64,000 bases of DNA from Treponema sp. (GTDB taxonomy: Bacteria > Spirochaetota > Spirochaetia > Treponematales > Treponemataceae). Location of the stretch: contig JAAVAO010000008.1 of assembly GCA_014803985.1 (NCBI GenBank), positions 1-64,000 on the forward strand, read 5' to 3'. The translations under genes and the position numbers were made by a program. The notes under the pieces are model-generated. The model did no database searches, had not been told where the DNA came from, and saw only the letters and a program-made list of their open reading frames with translations. The number at the start of each line of letters is the position of its first letter. Position 1 is the stretch's first letter. Below, one piece after another: positions 24,820 to 33,422 of the stretch.

Positions 24820-25979
24820 ATATCACCCTCTCCCCCTGCCATTCCCAAAACAAAGTCAAGATAATTTTCCTTGTTCACTACCTCATAGTGCGCATCAGGA
24901 TACGCCTTTGCAAATGCAGGAGGAATTTTTGATTTTGCCTTTGGGTTATACTTGAACTCATACGCACTGAGTTTCCCATCCCCTTCTTCAAGATAATCTA
25001 TTTCCTGTTGCGAGTGTGTACGCCAAAAAAAACTGTGCGAATAATCATTCAAAAGAGCCTTTCGTTTTTGTCTTTCCATTATTATAAAATTCTTCCAAAG
25101 AATACCCACATCATTTCGTGTTTCAAGTGGAGAAAAATTATTGATTGCAGCGTTTCTAATTCCGTTATCATAAAAATAAATTTTCTTTCCTTTTTTAATT
25201 TCATTGCGCAAATTACGACTATACGAGTCGAGTCGAAAAACCACAAAAACTTTTTCAAGAAGATTTATATAGTTTTCAACAGTTTCCTTGTCAACGCCCA
25301 ACATATTTGCAAGCTCATTATAACTCACCTCGCTCCCCACTTGAAAAGCAAGTGCACGCACAAGTTTTTGCAAAAGATCAGATTTTTTTATTCCACCAAA
25401 CGCAGGAATATCTTTGTAAAGATAATTTTCAATTATATTTGAAAGGATTTCACGTGCATATCCTAAATGAGTAACAACTTCCGGATACATCCCATAAATA
25501 AGACGATTTTCAAGCATTCTTCTTTCCTCACGCTCATCGGTATGGAAAATCATTTCTTGTGTTGACAGAGGATAAAACTTGTATTGCATAATTCTGCCAG
25601 TCGCAGGTTCATTAGAACTTCCCGCTAAATCAAATGAAGACGAACCTGTAACAAAAATTTTAGAGTCCAAATGCAAATCGCCAATTTTCTTTAAAACAAG
25701 ACCTACATTTTTTATGCGCTGGGCCTCATCAATAAAAACATAGTCATAACCAAAAAGCAACTTTCGTAATTCCGAGGAGGATTTTTCTTCAAGCATAAAA
25801 ACATCATCGCTGTCATCGCAATTTAACGAAAGAACATGCTGCCCTTTGCCAGCAAGCTGCCTCAAGAAAGTTGTTTTTCCTATTTGACGAGGTCCTATTA
25901 AAAGTATGATTTTTTTTAAATTATACGCTGCATTGAACGAAGGCTCTGCAATACGCGTGATTCCATAAGTATCTGCCAT
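24786..25979 (-). CDS. AAA ATPase with DUF4143 and PD-(D/E)XK-like tail (copy A)
   Basis: A 397-residue solitary ATPase of the AAA_14/DUF4143 type, whose cellular role is not established. Walker A GPRQIGKTT is at about 29-37, Walker B VFIDEAQ follows at about 80-86, and the sensor-like FVTGSSSFDL lies near 110-119. A helix-turn-helix-like stretch (VSYNELANMLGVDKETVENY) is at about 220-239. The C-terminal EIDYLE plus YEFK elements form the D...ExK signature of PD-(D/E)XK nuclease folds. No Shine-Dalgarno is present; TAAAAT lies 7 nt before the ATG. Four 32-bp repeats start 5 nt upstream of the ATG. It overlaps the RsuA-family gene tail to tail by 34 bp. Confidence 0.85.
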   Translation of the reverse strand: MADTYGITRIAEPSFNAAYNLKKIILLIGPRQIGKTTFLRQLAGKGQHVLSLNCDDSDDVFMLEEKSSSELRKLLFGYDYVFIDEAQRIKNVGLVLKKIGDLHLDSKIFVTGSSSFDLAGSSNEPATGRIMQYKFYPLSTQEMIFHTDEREERRMLENRLIYGMYPEVVTHLGYAREILSNIIENYLYKDIPAFGGIKKSDLLQKLVRALAFQVGSEVSYNELANMLGVDKETVENYINLLEKVFVVFRLDSYSRNLRNEIKKGKKIYFYDNGIRNAAINNFSPLETRNDVGILWKNFIIMERQKRKALLNDYSHSFFWRTHSQQEIDYLEEGDGKLSAYEFKYNPKAKSKIPPAFAKAYPDAHYEVVNKENYLDFVLGMAGGEGDIHLSSNSSTSF

Positions 25980-25983
25980 ATCG

Positions 25984-26111
25984 CCAATTTTATATAAATT
26001 TTTCGGTTATGTCCACCAAATTTATATGAATTTTTCGGTTATAACCGCCAATTTTATATGAATTTTTCGGTTATAACCGCCGAATTTATATAAATTTGGC
26101 GGTTATATGCA
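25984..26111. repeat. Four 32-bp repeats at the start of DUF4143 ATPase A
   Basis: Units start at 25984, 26016, 26048 and 26080, an exact 32-bp period. Each has an AT-rich AATTTTATATGAATTTTT-like core followed by CGGTTATAACCG, a perfect 12-bp palindrome in units 2 and 3 (26036-26047 and 26068-26079). A degraded fifth unit is visible at about 26138-26160. The array covers the gene's own promoter region, which suggests operator or iteron-like binding. Confidence 0.9.
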
Positions 26112-26160
26112 TTTTTTCATAAAAGTCGTCTCTCGTATTTCATATAGATTTTTCGGAATT

Positions 26161-26409
26161 AAAATGCGATACAGTTTTAAGGTATGTAGAAAATGTAAAA
26201 AGTATGTACACAAGGTTTTCTCATTTTTAGCAACTCTTCTCATACAATAACAGAATGCACTAGCATTGAGAGGACAGAACTCTGCGACAATCTACAGTCT
26301 CCGTCATAAGAAAACGGGTCGCCATCGCAAACTAAAGATGCAAGGAATTGAAATCGAAAGATATTTTTTAATTTGGATTGATAACAGTGCAAAACTGGAT
26401 TATACAATT
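26161..26409. other. Intergenic region without a recognised feature
   Basis: Between the degraded fifth repeat unit and the end of the cardiolipin synthase gene I see only short open frames without ribosome sites and no convincing hairpin or promoter. Confidence 0.4.
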
Positions 26410-27984
26410 CTACATCAACGGAGCAAACAGCCGCAGAATTGATTCAAAAAGACGCGTAAATATATTTCCTTTTTTAGAAAGGGAAATCAATTCGCACTCT
26501 TCAAGGGTTTTCAAAAAGTCAGCTTTTATTGTGCTTATTTCGTCATTTTCATACAAAACAACACCACATTCAAAATGTAAATACAGGCTTCTAAAATCAA
26601 GATTCGTTGTTCCAACGGTTGCCGTTATGTCATCAGAGATAAAAACTTTTGAGTGAATAAAACCATTTGTATATTCATAAATTTTCACACCCGCCTCAAT
26701 AAGACGGCGATAATATGAGCGTGTAGTTAAATGCACAATCCGCTTGTCCCATTTATGGGGAGTGACAATTATAATGTCAACGCCACTCTTTGCGGCAAGA
26801 CAAAGAGCAGAATTCAAACTGTCATCTAAAATCAAGTAGGGGGTGTTTATATAAACATATTTTTTCGCATTTGAAATAATTTGAAGATACACATGTTCGC
26901 CAACATTTTCATAGTCAAGAGGACTATCAGCATAAGGTTGAACAAATCCATTATTTCCACCCACCGAAAACGCATTTACCTCATTTTCCTTGCAATCGTT
27001 CTGATCGTACGGATAAAAATCAGAGTAATTTTCCGCAATTCCTGTTGTAAACTGCCACATTTGCAAAAACATAACCGTAAAACTCCAAGAAGCCTTTCCC
27101 TTAATCAAAACCGCTGCATCTTTCCAATAACCGTGCTTTCGTATCTCATTTATATATTCATCAGCAAGATTTGCACCCCCTGTAAAGGCAGTTCTTCCAT
27201 CAATCACAGTGATTTTTCGGTGGTCGCGGTTGTTTTGAACTGAAGAAAGGAATGGTGTAAACGGATTAAAAATTTCACAGTGAATTCCATCTTTTTCAAG
27301 ACTTCTTTTAAAGTCAGAAGGGAGCGTCATAAAACAACCTATATCGTCAAACAAAACGCGCACACACACGCCATTTGCCGCCTTTTCTTTGAGGACTTCA
27401 TAAATAGCCCCCCACATCTTTCCGCCTTCTATGATAAAATACTCCATAAAGATATATTTCTTCGCTTTTTGCAGTTCGGAAATAAGGCTTTCAAAGAATT
27501 TCTCACCCGGAGAAAGATACGTAATCTCACAATTTTCATACACAGGAAAACCGCATTTCTCAAGATAAAAAACGCGCGGCAAATAGGAATAATCGTTTTT
27601 TCTCACAATTTCAAAGTCATTTCCCCCAATAAAAAACGAGGAGCGCGTTTCACTTTCAATTTTTACGATTTTTTTACCAAATTTTTTTGTGCCTGTCCGC
27701 AAGTTCAAGACAATATAAAGGCTTCCGCCCACAAAAGGAAACGACAACAAAAGAAAGACCCATATAAGCTTATAACCGCCTTTTTCCCGTTTTGAAACGA
27801 TGAGTAATGATATAACAAGTGAAAAGAAATTCAGAGCAAAAGTTACGATCTTTGAAGAAAAACTCCTGCTCCATATCAAATATACTAAAAGAGAAAGTTC
27901 GGCAAGAAGAATTAAGATAACCGAAATTCTTCTGCCTAAAACTTTATAAAACCACTTTTTCCTCATACAAAAACTTCTGTACAC
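26410..27984 (-). CDS. cls: Cardiolipin synthase (phospholipase D family)
   Basis: A 524-residue membrane enzyme that joins phosphatidylglycerol units to make cardiolipin. Two N-terminal hydrophobic helices (about 15-35 and 40-60) are followed by two PLD HKD motifs: HRKITVID within DHRKITVIDGRTAFTGGAN, and HSKVFISD within FIHSKVFISDDITATVG. Both active sites look intact. The start is ambiguous: GTG 27984 (GAGG close upstream) or ATG 27966 six codons later. The C-terminus, SLSKKGNIFTRLFESILRLF, is typical of the family. It is followed upstream by a reversed hairpin repeat. Confidence 0.9.
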   Translation of the reverse strand: MYRSFCMRKKWFYKVLGRRISVILILLAELSLLVYLIWSRSFSSKIVTFALNFFSLVISLLIVSKREKGGYKLIWVFLLLSFPFVGGSLYIVLNLRTGTKKFGKKIVKIESETRSSFFIGGNDFEIVRKNDYSYLPRVFYLEKCGFPVYENCEITYLSPGEKFFESLISELQKAKKYIFMEYFIIEGGKMWGAIYEVLKEKAANGVCVRVLFDDIGCFMTLPSDFKRSLEKDGIHCEIFNPFTPFLSSVQNNRDHRKITVIDGRTAFTGGANLADEYINEIRKHGYWKDAAVLIKGKASWSFTVMFLQMWQFTTGIAENYSDFYPYDQNDCKENEVNAFSVGGNNGFVQPYADSPLDYENVGEHVYLQIISNAKKYVYINTPYLILDDSLNSALCLAAKSGVDIIIVTPHKWDKRIVHLTTRSYYRRLIEAGVKIYEYTNGFIHSKVFISDDITATVGTTNLDFRSLYLHFECGVVLYENDEISTIKADFLKTLEECELISLSKKGNIFTRLFESILRLFAPLM

Positions 27985-28035
27985 ATGCCTCTATATTTTA
28001 TAGAAAAAGTTGCAATTGCAATTAAAACAAATAAA

Positions 28036-28188
28036 CGTTTAAGACAGGCAACTAAAATAGCGTTGCTGTTTTTAATGCGAGTTTTCTTCAAAAACTCGCC
28101 TATTGTACTGCGATTTTTCGCTTCGCTACAAAATCACATTTTCAGCAACTCCCGAATTTGAAAATTCGCTCGTTGCTGAAAATTAAGG
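28036..28188 (-). repeat. Modular hairpin repeat, copy 4 (reverse orientation)
   Basis: Read on the minus strand this has the same module order 1-2-3-4 as the copy at 12202. The inner hairpin of module 1 is CGAATT/AATTCG instead of CGAATC/GATTCG, and the outer stem is CAGCAAC/GTTGCTG instead of CAACAGC/GTTGTTG, so both sides changed together. It lies between the LRR gene's stop and the cardiolipin synthase start. Confidence 0.8.
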
Positions 28189-28192
28189 AATT

Positions 28193-29986
28193 TTAAATAA
28201 CGTCTTGAATTATCAACTTAAGAACTCCGCCATCCGGCTTATGGGCAATGTCAATCTGTTTTTCAATCTCCGATTTTTCAAGCGAAATTCCAACGCACTT
28301 CGAGAAATCACGCATTCCATCGCTGATGGTTGAAAGAGTTGAAGATGAACAGGCAACAACCACATCCTTTTCCTTCATAAAACGAATGAATTGATTTCGG
28401 AACTTTTCGTTGTCAAGTTTTATCCCATAAAAATAGAAAATGCTAGAATAATTATGCACTTCTGCAAGACGATGACAACATTTTGTGAGGGGAGCGGAGA
28501 ATGTCTTTCCAAATTGACCTTCATCAAGCCGCTCTGCAAACACAAAAAGAATGCGTCTGCTTGCATTCTCTGAATCAAGTTTTTGCTGTTCAACTTTATC
28601 AGCCTCAAACACACAATTATTTAAAACAGACCTTTCCAAATCCTCTTCACTTTCTAAAGAATCATCCGCCGATTCTGAATCCGCGTTCAAAGCAGGGGCA
28701 ACTCCGCTCGTTTCTGCGTTCACATCGGCTTCGGCAACTATTTCACTTGTATCCCCAGACAGCGGCGGCTCTTGCGTCATAATATCTGCAACCTGTTCAT
28801 TCATTGTTTTTTCTTGCGGTTCACTTGCATTGTCAGTCTCGGACAAAGAAGTGTCTTCCACAGATTCCGATGTTTCAAGGGTTTGCGCCTCCTCAACAAC
28901 ATCTCCCTCTGCTTCAGAAGCGACAGATTCTGTTGCATTGCCAGAATCGCCATTTGACGGAGCAAGCACATTCGCCTCAATCTCCTCTTCAGAAGCCTCA
29001 GGAATATCCATAATCGAAAAGTCGCCTTCGCCGTATTGCTTTTCCTGTTTCATTATATCCGCCAATTTTGATGACATATCGTCATTTTCCATCTTCGTTT
29101 CCTCCATCAAATCTTTTTCATTATTACAATCATTGTCACAGCCATTAGAAAGAGTCTTGTCATCGCCTTTGCCTTCATCCTCAACGCCACATTCAGAAGC
29201 CGCAACAAACTCTTCATTTTCTTCATCATCCTCTTCGTCAAAATCGACAATTGAAGGATTTTCAGATTCCAACTCTTCATTCAAACAGGGAACTTCCACA
29301 CAGACCTTATTTGAAACCGTAAAAATTTCAGTTTGAGTGCCATCTTCGTTTTTCTTATAGAGAACACAACCATCATCGTCAACAGAAAAAAACTCGTTTG
29401 CATCAGAAATGCGAAGCCTGCTCAAGAGAGGGCAATTTGCTATTGCGTCAGGTTCAAAAACCTTTAAAGACGCGGGCAAAACTATCGTTTTTAAAGAAGA
29501 ACAACCTGAAATTGCACTTGAACATATTTTTGTCACAGAATCTGGAATTACAAGAGAAACCAAAGACTCGCAGCCTGCAAAAACATTTTCTAGAAGTGTA
29601 ACAACAGTGGAACGGAACGGAATTTCGCCCAATGAAGAACATCCCGAAAAAAGCCCCTCTGAAAAATCTTGGATTTCATAGGGCATTTCAACTTTTGAAA
29701 GAGCCGTGCAACCTGAAAACATATAGGGGGAAAGTTCCTTCAAGCCAGATGGAAGCCTCACTTCTTTTAAAGCAGTTGCATTGCAAAAAAGATTCGCCCC
29801 CACAGACATAACGGAATCGGGCAGAGAAATTTTCTCAAGACTACAACAAGAAAAAGCATCCTCTTCTATATGAGTTGCTCCGTAAGGAACATTCCCATCA
29901 AATTCCTTGCTTTCAGAATCCACTCCCAAAACAGATTTAAAATCAGAAGAATAAATAAGACCGTGTTTTTTTGCGATTTCAACCAT
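28193..29986 (-). CDS. BspA/TpLRR-type leucine-rich repeat protein with acidic linker
   Basis: A 597-residue protein. Residues about 30-200 hold LRR_5 repeats of the treponemal TpLRR type (AFSCCSLEKISLPDSV, LFCNATALKEVRLPSGL, MFSGCTALSKVEMP, VFAGCESLVSLVIPDSV, AISGCSSLKTIVLPASL). A long acidic, Ser/Glu-rich linker (about 230-455) follows, then a globular C-terminal domain (about 465-597; RRILFVFAERLDEGQFGK, VVACSSSTLSTISDG) that I do not recognise. There is no signal peptide, unlike surface BspA proteins, so a cytoplasmic location is inferred. TAAAAT lies 6 nt before the ATG and no ribosome site is seen. Confidence 0.75.
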   Translation of the reverse strand: MVEIAKKHGLIYSSDFKSVLGVDSESKEFDGNVPYGATHIEEDAFSCCSLEKISLPDSVMSVGANLFCNATALKEVRLPSGLKELSPYMFSGCTALSKVEMPYEIQDFSEGLFSGCSSLGEIPFRSTVVTLLENVFAGCESLVSLVIPDSVTKICSSAISGCSSLKTIVLPASLKVFEPDAIANCPLLSRLRISDANEFFSVDDDGCVLYKKNEDGTQTEIFTVSNKVCVEVPCLNEELESENPSIVDFDEEDDEENEEFVAASECGVEDEGKGDDKTLSNGCDNDCNNEKDLMEETKMENDDMSSKLADIMKQEKQYGEGDFSIMDIPEASEEEIEANVLAPSNGDSGNATESVASEAEGDVVEEAQTLETSESVEDTSLSETDNASEPQEKTMNEQVADIMTQEPPLSGDTSEIVAEADVNAETSGVAPALNADSESADDSLESEEDLERSVLNNCVFEADKVEQQKLDSENASRRILFVFAERLDEGQFGKTFSAPLTKCCHRLAEVHNYSSIFYFYGIKLDNEKFRNQFIRFMKEKDVVVACSSSTLSTISDGMRDFSKCVGISLEKSEIEKQIDIAHKPDGGVLKLIIQDVI

Positions 29987-29992
29987 AGTTCT

Positions 29993-30021
29993 ATTTTAAT
30001 CTGAAACTAATCGTTTTACAA
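29993..30021 (-). promoter_or_regulatory. Promoter for the LRR gene, leaderless geometry
   Basis: On the minus strand TTGTAA (30021-30016), 17 nt, TAAAAT (29998-29993), then AGAACT and the ATG at 29986. Confidence 0.6.
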
Positions 30022-30192
30022 GACAGTAATTAAGAGAAATATAAAAATTTTCTTTGCCAGCAGCAAAAGAGTTCAGTGACAGTTTACAATACACCTTTTC
30101 TAGCGAAGGCAAAAACTCGCAGTTAGACGCGAGCAATACCTCTATCAATTTACAATGCTGTTTTGTACATTTCCTCAAACGCACAATTTACA

Positions 30193-31977
30193 CTAAAACA
30201 GGGTGTATTTTACGCTTGTGGCAAGTTCAACGCCCTGCTCAAATCGGTTTTTCTCATTTTTATAGTTAAAGCAAAAGATATATGAAAAAGATGCGTCAAA
30301 ACGAAAGTGCTTGTTCAAGGAGTAATACCCAGAAAGCGTAAGACAGTTATTAAAAGACACCGTGCCTGTTAATCCCATGTCTCTTGCCCACGATTCAATT
30401 TCCGCATCAGACAGGCTAGATTCCAACTTTCCTCCCTGTTTCAAAAATCCCCTGTAGGCACGAGGATAAAATATATAAAACTTTTGGTCGTAGCCCTCTA
30501 TAGATCCATATTGATTGAATAAACCAAAAGAGTTTGTTCCGTGCGCTAAAAAAAGATATGATGCTTCAGCACCCCATTTTTGTACATTCTCATATTTTAC
30601 AAGCGCCTTTCCGCCTATGCAGTCAGGACCAAACGGACTTCCTATCCACGAATACAAAGGTATATTCTTTGGAGTTTGCATATCATACCGTTCTTTTATG
30701 AGAGAAGAATCGGGCGTGTCCTTCAAATATAAATACGGGCTTGTATAAATCGCCTCCAGCCCTATTTTAAAGAATCCTAATTTTTTATGAGGGATCACAA
30801 TTTCAGTTCCAAATTGCGCTCCTATACCGTTTGGAGTGTACTTTCCCGAACCCGAAAGCTCTGCCTTTGATTGTATTTCTGTTTGAGCGTACAGAAAATA
30901 AAGCCTCCAGTTTTTACAAGGAACAACGTCTATATTGAACCCCATATAGGCACAAAAATCCGCCTCGCCATACACCTTTTCCTCTATGTCAGATCTATAT
31001 TCAGTCCAGCCGCCAAACGAATGCATTATCATCAGGGGATTTAAAAAGCGAATTTCAAACGGACCATGAACTAAAGAGCCTTCAAGAACAGTGATTTTGA
31101 GCCATTTAAAGAAATTCACGTCAATAACATGCAAATACATATATTTATCGTTTTCAACCTGCACAATGTCAAGGTTGTATTTTAAGCGTTCACTGTATAC
31201 GTTCAACTGCACATATCCATCAGTTTCAAAAGAGTCGTTGTATATAATGGAACCGGTGAGTGTGCGCCCGACTTTTAACCCCTGCCTTCCCACGTTCAAG
31301 TTAAAACCCCATTTTTCAAACGCATATCCTACAGATCCATAGGCAGTTTGCGGCCACAAAAAGTCAAAGTCGCTTGTACGATAAATTAAATTAGTGAAGT
31401 TTTTATCATTCTGCATTCCCCAATAACTTTTTGCAAGGACAGGAACTGTTTCAATCATAAAATAATCGCCCCATCCAAGATAAATCGGCAGAGAAATCGA
31501 AGGTTTGTTCAGCGGGCTTGCTTGAAAAGTCGAAGTGTTCCCATACAATCTATTTGCATTTTCATCCTCTGTTCCGCTCGTGTAGTCAGTCGCAAACGAC
31601 CAGTCCATATCCTTATTGGATTTAAAGAGAAATTCAACATCTGCGCTCAAATTGAATCCAGCAAACGCCCCTCCAAACCGCAAGCCAACTGCATCAGAAT
31701 ATAAAAAATTCTCCGCCTCTTCATAAAGCAATTTCCCAGAATCTGAAAGAAGGTCTTTATCTATCCTTTTGAATTGAATGCGAAGTTCTGCAACTGAAAC
31801 AGGTCCTAAATCAACAACAGGTCTTCTGCCAGATTGCACGGACAATGCGGAAATTGCATCATAAATCCAATGATCGCTTTTAATTATCTGTTGAGCGGAG
31901 TAAACTTCTGCCCAAAGAGAAAAGCACAGCCAAAACATACACAAAATCAATACAAAACGAAATTTTGATGAATTCAT
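30193..31977 (-). CDS. Outer-membrane beta-barrel protein, Wzi-like
   Basis: A 594-residue exported protein. The signal peptide is about residues 1-23 (ending FSLWA). The mature start (SDHWIYDAISALSVQSGRRP, then an LSDSGKLLYEEAENFL helix) resembles the N-terminal region of capsule-assembly Wzi-like proteins. The remainder alternates in beta-strand fashion with many aromatic residues, and the final SVKYTLF ends in Phe, as expected for a BAM-inserted barrel. Function is inferred: a channel or surface-glycan anchor. A leaderless promoter geometry is present (TACAGT 6 nt before ATG). It diverges from the MBL hydrolase gene. Confidence 0.65.
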   Translation of the reverse strand: MNSSKFRFVLILCMFWLCFSLWAEVYSAQQIIKSDHWIYDAISALSVQSGRRPVVDLGPVSVAELRIQFKRIDKDLLSDSGKLLYEEAENFLYSDAVGLRFGGAFAGFNLSADVEFLFKSNKDMDWSFATDYTSGTEDENANRLYGNTSTFQASPLNKPSISLPIYLGWGDYFMIETVPVLAKSYWGMQNDKNFTNLIYRTSDFDFLWPQTAYGSVGYAFEKWGFNLNVGRQGLKVGRTLTGSIIYNDSFETDGYVQLNVYSERLKYNLDIVQVENDKYMYLHVIDVNFFKWLKITVLEGSLVHGPFEIRFLNPLMIMHSFGGWTEYRSDIEEKVYGEADFCAYMGFNIDVVPCKNWRLYFLYAQTEIQSKAELSGSGKYTPNGIGAQFGTEIVIPHKKLGFFKIGLEAIYTSPYLYLKDTPDSSLIKERYDMQTPKNIPLYSWIGSPFGPDCIGGKALVKYENVQKWGAEASYLFLAHGTNSFGLFNQYGSIEGYDQKFYIFYPRAYRGFLKQGGKLESSLSDAEIESWARDMGLTGTVSFNNCLTLSGYYSLNKHFRFDASFSYIFCFNYKNEKNRFEQGVELATSVKYTLF

Positions 31978-31983
31978 AAAGCA

Positions 31984-32012
31984 ACTGTACCATTTTCGAT
32001 TAAGAAAAACAA
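31984..32012 (-). promoter_or_regulatory. Promoter for the outer-membrane protein gene, leaderless geometry
   Basis: On the minus strand TTGTTT (32012-32007), 17 nt, TACAGT (31989-31984), then TGCTTT and the ATG at 31977. No Shine-Dalgarno is seen. Confidence 0.55.
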
Positions 32013-32118
32013 GTTATTGGACACATCGAAAAACGTGCTTTTGGCAATTCCTTTGAATGCAACGCCTTAAAAAAACGCCGACATATTTTATCCACTTTTA
32101 TTCGATAAAAAAATTCAG

Positions 32119-32124
32119 TACAAT
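32119..32124 (+). promoter_or_regulatory. -10 element for the MBL hydrolase gene, leaderless geometry
   Basis: TACAAT is followed by AAGCGT and the ATG at 32131. The -35 region is poor. No ribosome site precedes the start codon. Confidence 0.4.
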
Positions 32125-32130
32125 AAGCGT

Positions 32131-32844
32131 ATGAAAGTTAATGAAAAACCGCAGTTAGTTCAACTAACAGAAAACATATCGTATCTTCCTGCAACTCACA
32201 AGCCATTTTCGTGCGATGTAGTTTTTATAAAAACCGCTGATGCAACATGGATTTTTGATGTGGGATGTTCAAAAATCGCCGCAAAAACAATAAACGAAAT
32301 AACGGGAACAAAAAACATCGTCCTCTCTCATTTTCATCCTGATCACTGCCTTAATTTACTGCGCGTTTCATATACCAATTTGTATGTGAGCAAGTACACA
32401 AAAAAATACACTTTAAAGGGAACTGTTATCAACAACGACACGCATTTTAATACAAAGCCTGAAATCTCCGTTATTTTGTTGCCTTCAAGCCACACTAAAG
32501 GCTGTCTCTGTTTGCTTTGCGGTGATTATGCATTTATGGGAGACGGAACATACGCAAAGGAAAGAAAGGGCAACCACACATACAACGCTCAAATCTTACA
32601 GGAAGAAATTGCAATTTTAGAAAGAATTCCGAGCAAGTACGTGTGTCTTTCTCACGACCCGCGATTTGTTCAAGAACGCGTTGACTTGATTGCACTTCAC
32701 AAACAAATTTATGCGCGGAAAAGTCCAAACAATCCCATAATCAGCGTGGAAGATTTTTTTAATAAAGATGGCAGCGTCAAACGAGACTATTCGATTGAAA
32801 GTGAATTCTCGAAAACTGATGTTTCCTGTACTAATGCAAACTAA
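32131..32844 (+). CDS. Metallo-beta-lactamase-fold hydrolase
   Basis: A 237-residue cytoplasmic MBL-fold protein. The metal motif HxHxDH is complete (SHFHPDH, 66-72), with a further His in SSHTKG, Asp in MGDGTY and a final His in LSHDPRF, enough for a two-metal site. Members of this fold include glyoxalase II-type thioesterases, lactonases and RNA-processing enzymes; nothing here decides the substrate. It has its own promoter-like -10 at the start codon and stands alone, divergent from the outer-membrane protein. Confidence 0.8.
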   Translation: MKVNEKPQLVQLTENISYLPATHKPFSCDVVFIKTADATWIFDVGCSKIAAKTINEITGTKNIVLSHFHPDHCLNLLRVSYTNLYVSKYTKKYTLKGTVINNDTHFNTKPEISVILLPSSHTKGCLCLLCGDYAFMGDGTYAKERKGNHTYNAQILQEEIAILERIPSKYVCLSHDPRFVQERVDLIALHKQIYARKSPNNPIISVEDFFNKDGSVKRDYSIESEFSKTDVSCTNAN

Positions 32845-32879
32845 ATAAAAATAAAAACAAAAAAAACACCCCTCACCCT

Positions 32880-33100
32880 CTTCTCTCTTCAAAAACCACA
32901 TCGGAGACTTGGCTCACGTTGCAGGCTTCGCCTGCGTACGAGTTTTTTCTCCTACTCTGCGAGCAAAGACATGCGTGAGGGATTGGAGCGGGCGCGAAGC
33001 GAAATACGCAATTCCTACGGAATTGCTACCGAGTTTGCAAAGCAAACTCGCTTGTTCAGTACCATTTTTCATTTTGGTGAAAATTCAGGGAAAAACCGCA
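32880..33100. other. Mosaic of small palindromes, no gene
   Basis: The gap before the tRNA holds several short perfect palindromes, such as GCAGGCTTCGCCTGC, CAATTCCTACGGAATTG and CGAGTTTGCAAAGCAAACTCG, in a locally GC-richer sequence. Open frames here are short and unsupported. It is probably a decayed repeat of the kind seen elsewhere in the window. Confidence 0.5.
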
Positions 33101-33244
33101 ACGTATCTTTCGCCTGCAAAAACCCTCTTGCACCCTTGAAACAAAATCTCCTCATCCCGTTGTGAACTTGAAAAGAGGAGGGCACGCCCAAAGATGACTT
33201 TTTGAATCCAGTCGCTTTTTATGTATTTGAAACGGACACCCCTC

Positions 33245-33273
33245 TTGCGGAAATTTTTATTTTGGTGTATACT
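33245..33273 (+). promoter_or_regulatory. Promoter for tRNA-Gly
   Basis: TTGCGG (33245-33250), 17 nt, TATACT (33268-33273). Start of transcription would be about 33280, a few bases before the mature tRNA. Confidence 0.6.
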
Positions 33274-33286
33274 TATTTTATTATTT

Positions 33287-33357
33287 GCGGTCATCGTATA
33301 TCGGTATTATCCAGGCTTCCCAAGCCCGTGAGGCGGGTTCGACTCCCGTTGACCGCT
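33287..33357 (+). tRNA. tRNA-Gly (anticodon CCC)
   Basis: A 71-nt cloverleaf: acceptor GCGGTCA/TGACCGC with discriminator T, a short D arm, the anticodon loop TTCCCAA (anticodon CCC) on stem CAGGC/GCCCG with one A-C mismatch, a 4-nt variable loop and T arm GCGGG-TTCGACT-CCCGT. CCA is not encoded. No other tRNA is adjacent. Confidence 0.93.
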
Positions 33358-33422
33358 TCTGCATAATGCACTCGGCTTTCAGTTGAAAAACTTTGTTTTG
33401 ACACATACTGTTGCCCCTATTC

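Noticed and set aside
28551..29336. 261-codon plus-strand open frame rich in serine
   Set aside because: It is antisense to the acidic linker of the LRR protein; GAA/GAC codons read as serine-rich on the other strand.
29996..30184. 62-codon minus-strand open frame upstream of the LRR gene
   Set aside because: It overlaps the predicted LRR promoter and has no ribosome site or recognisable domain.
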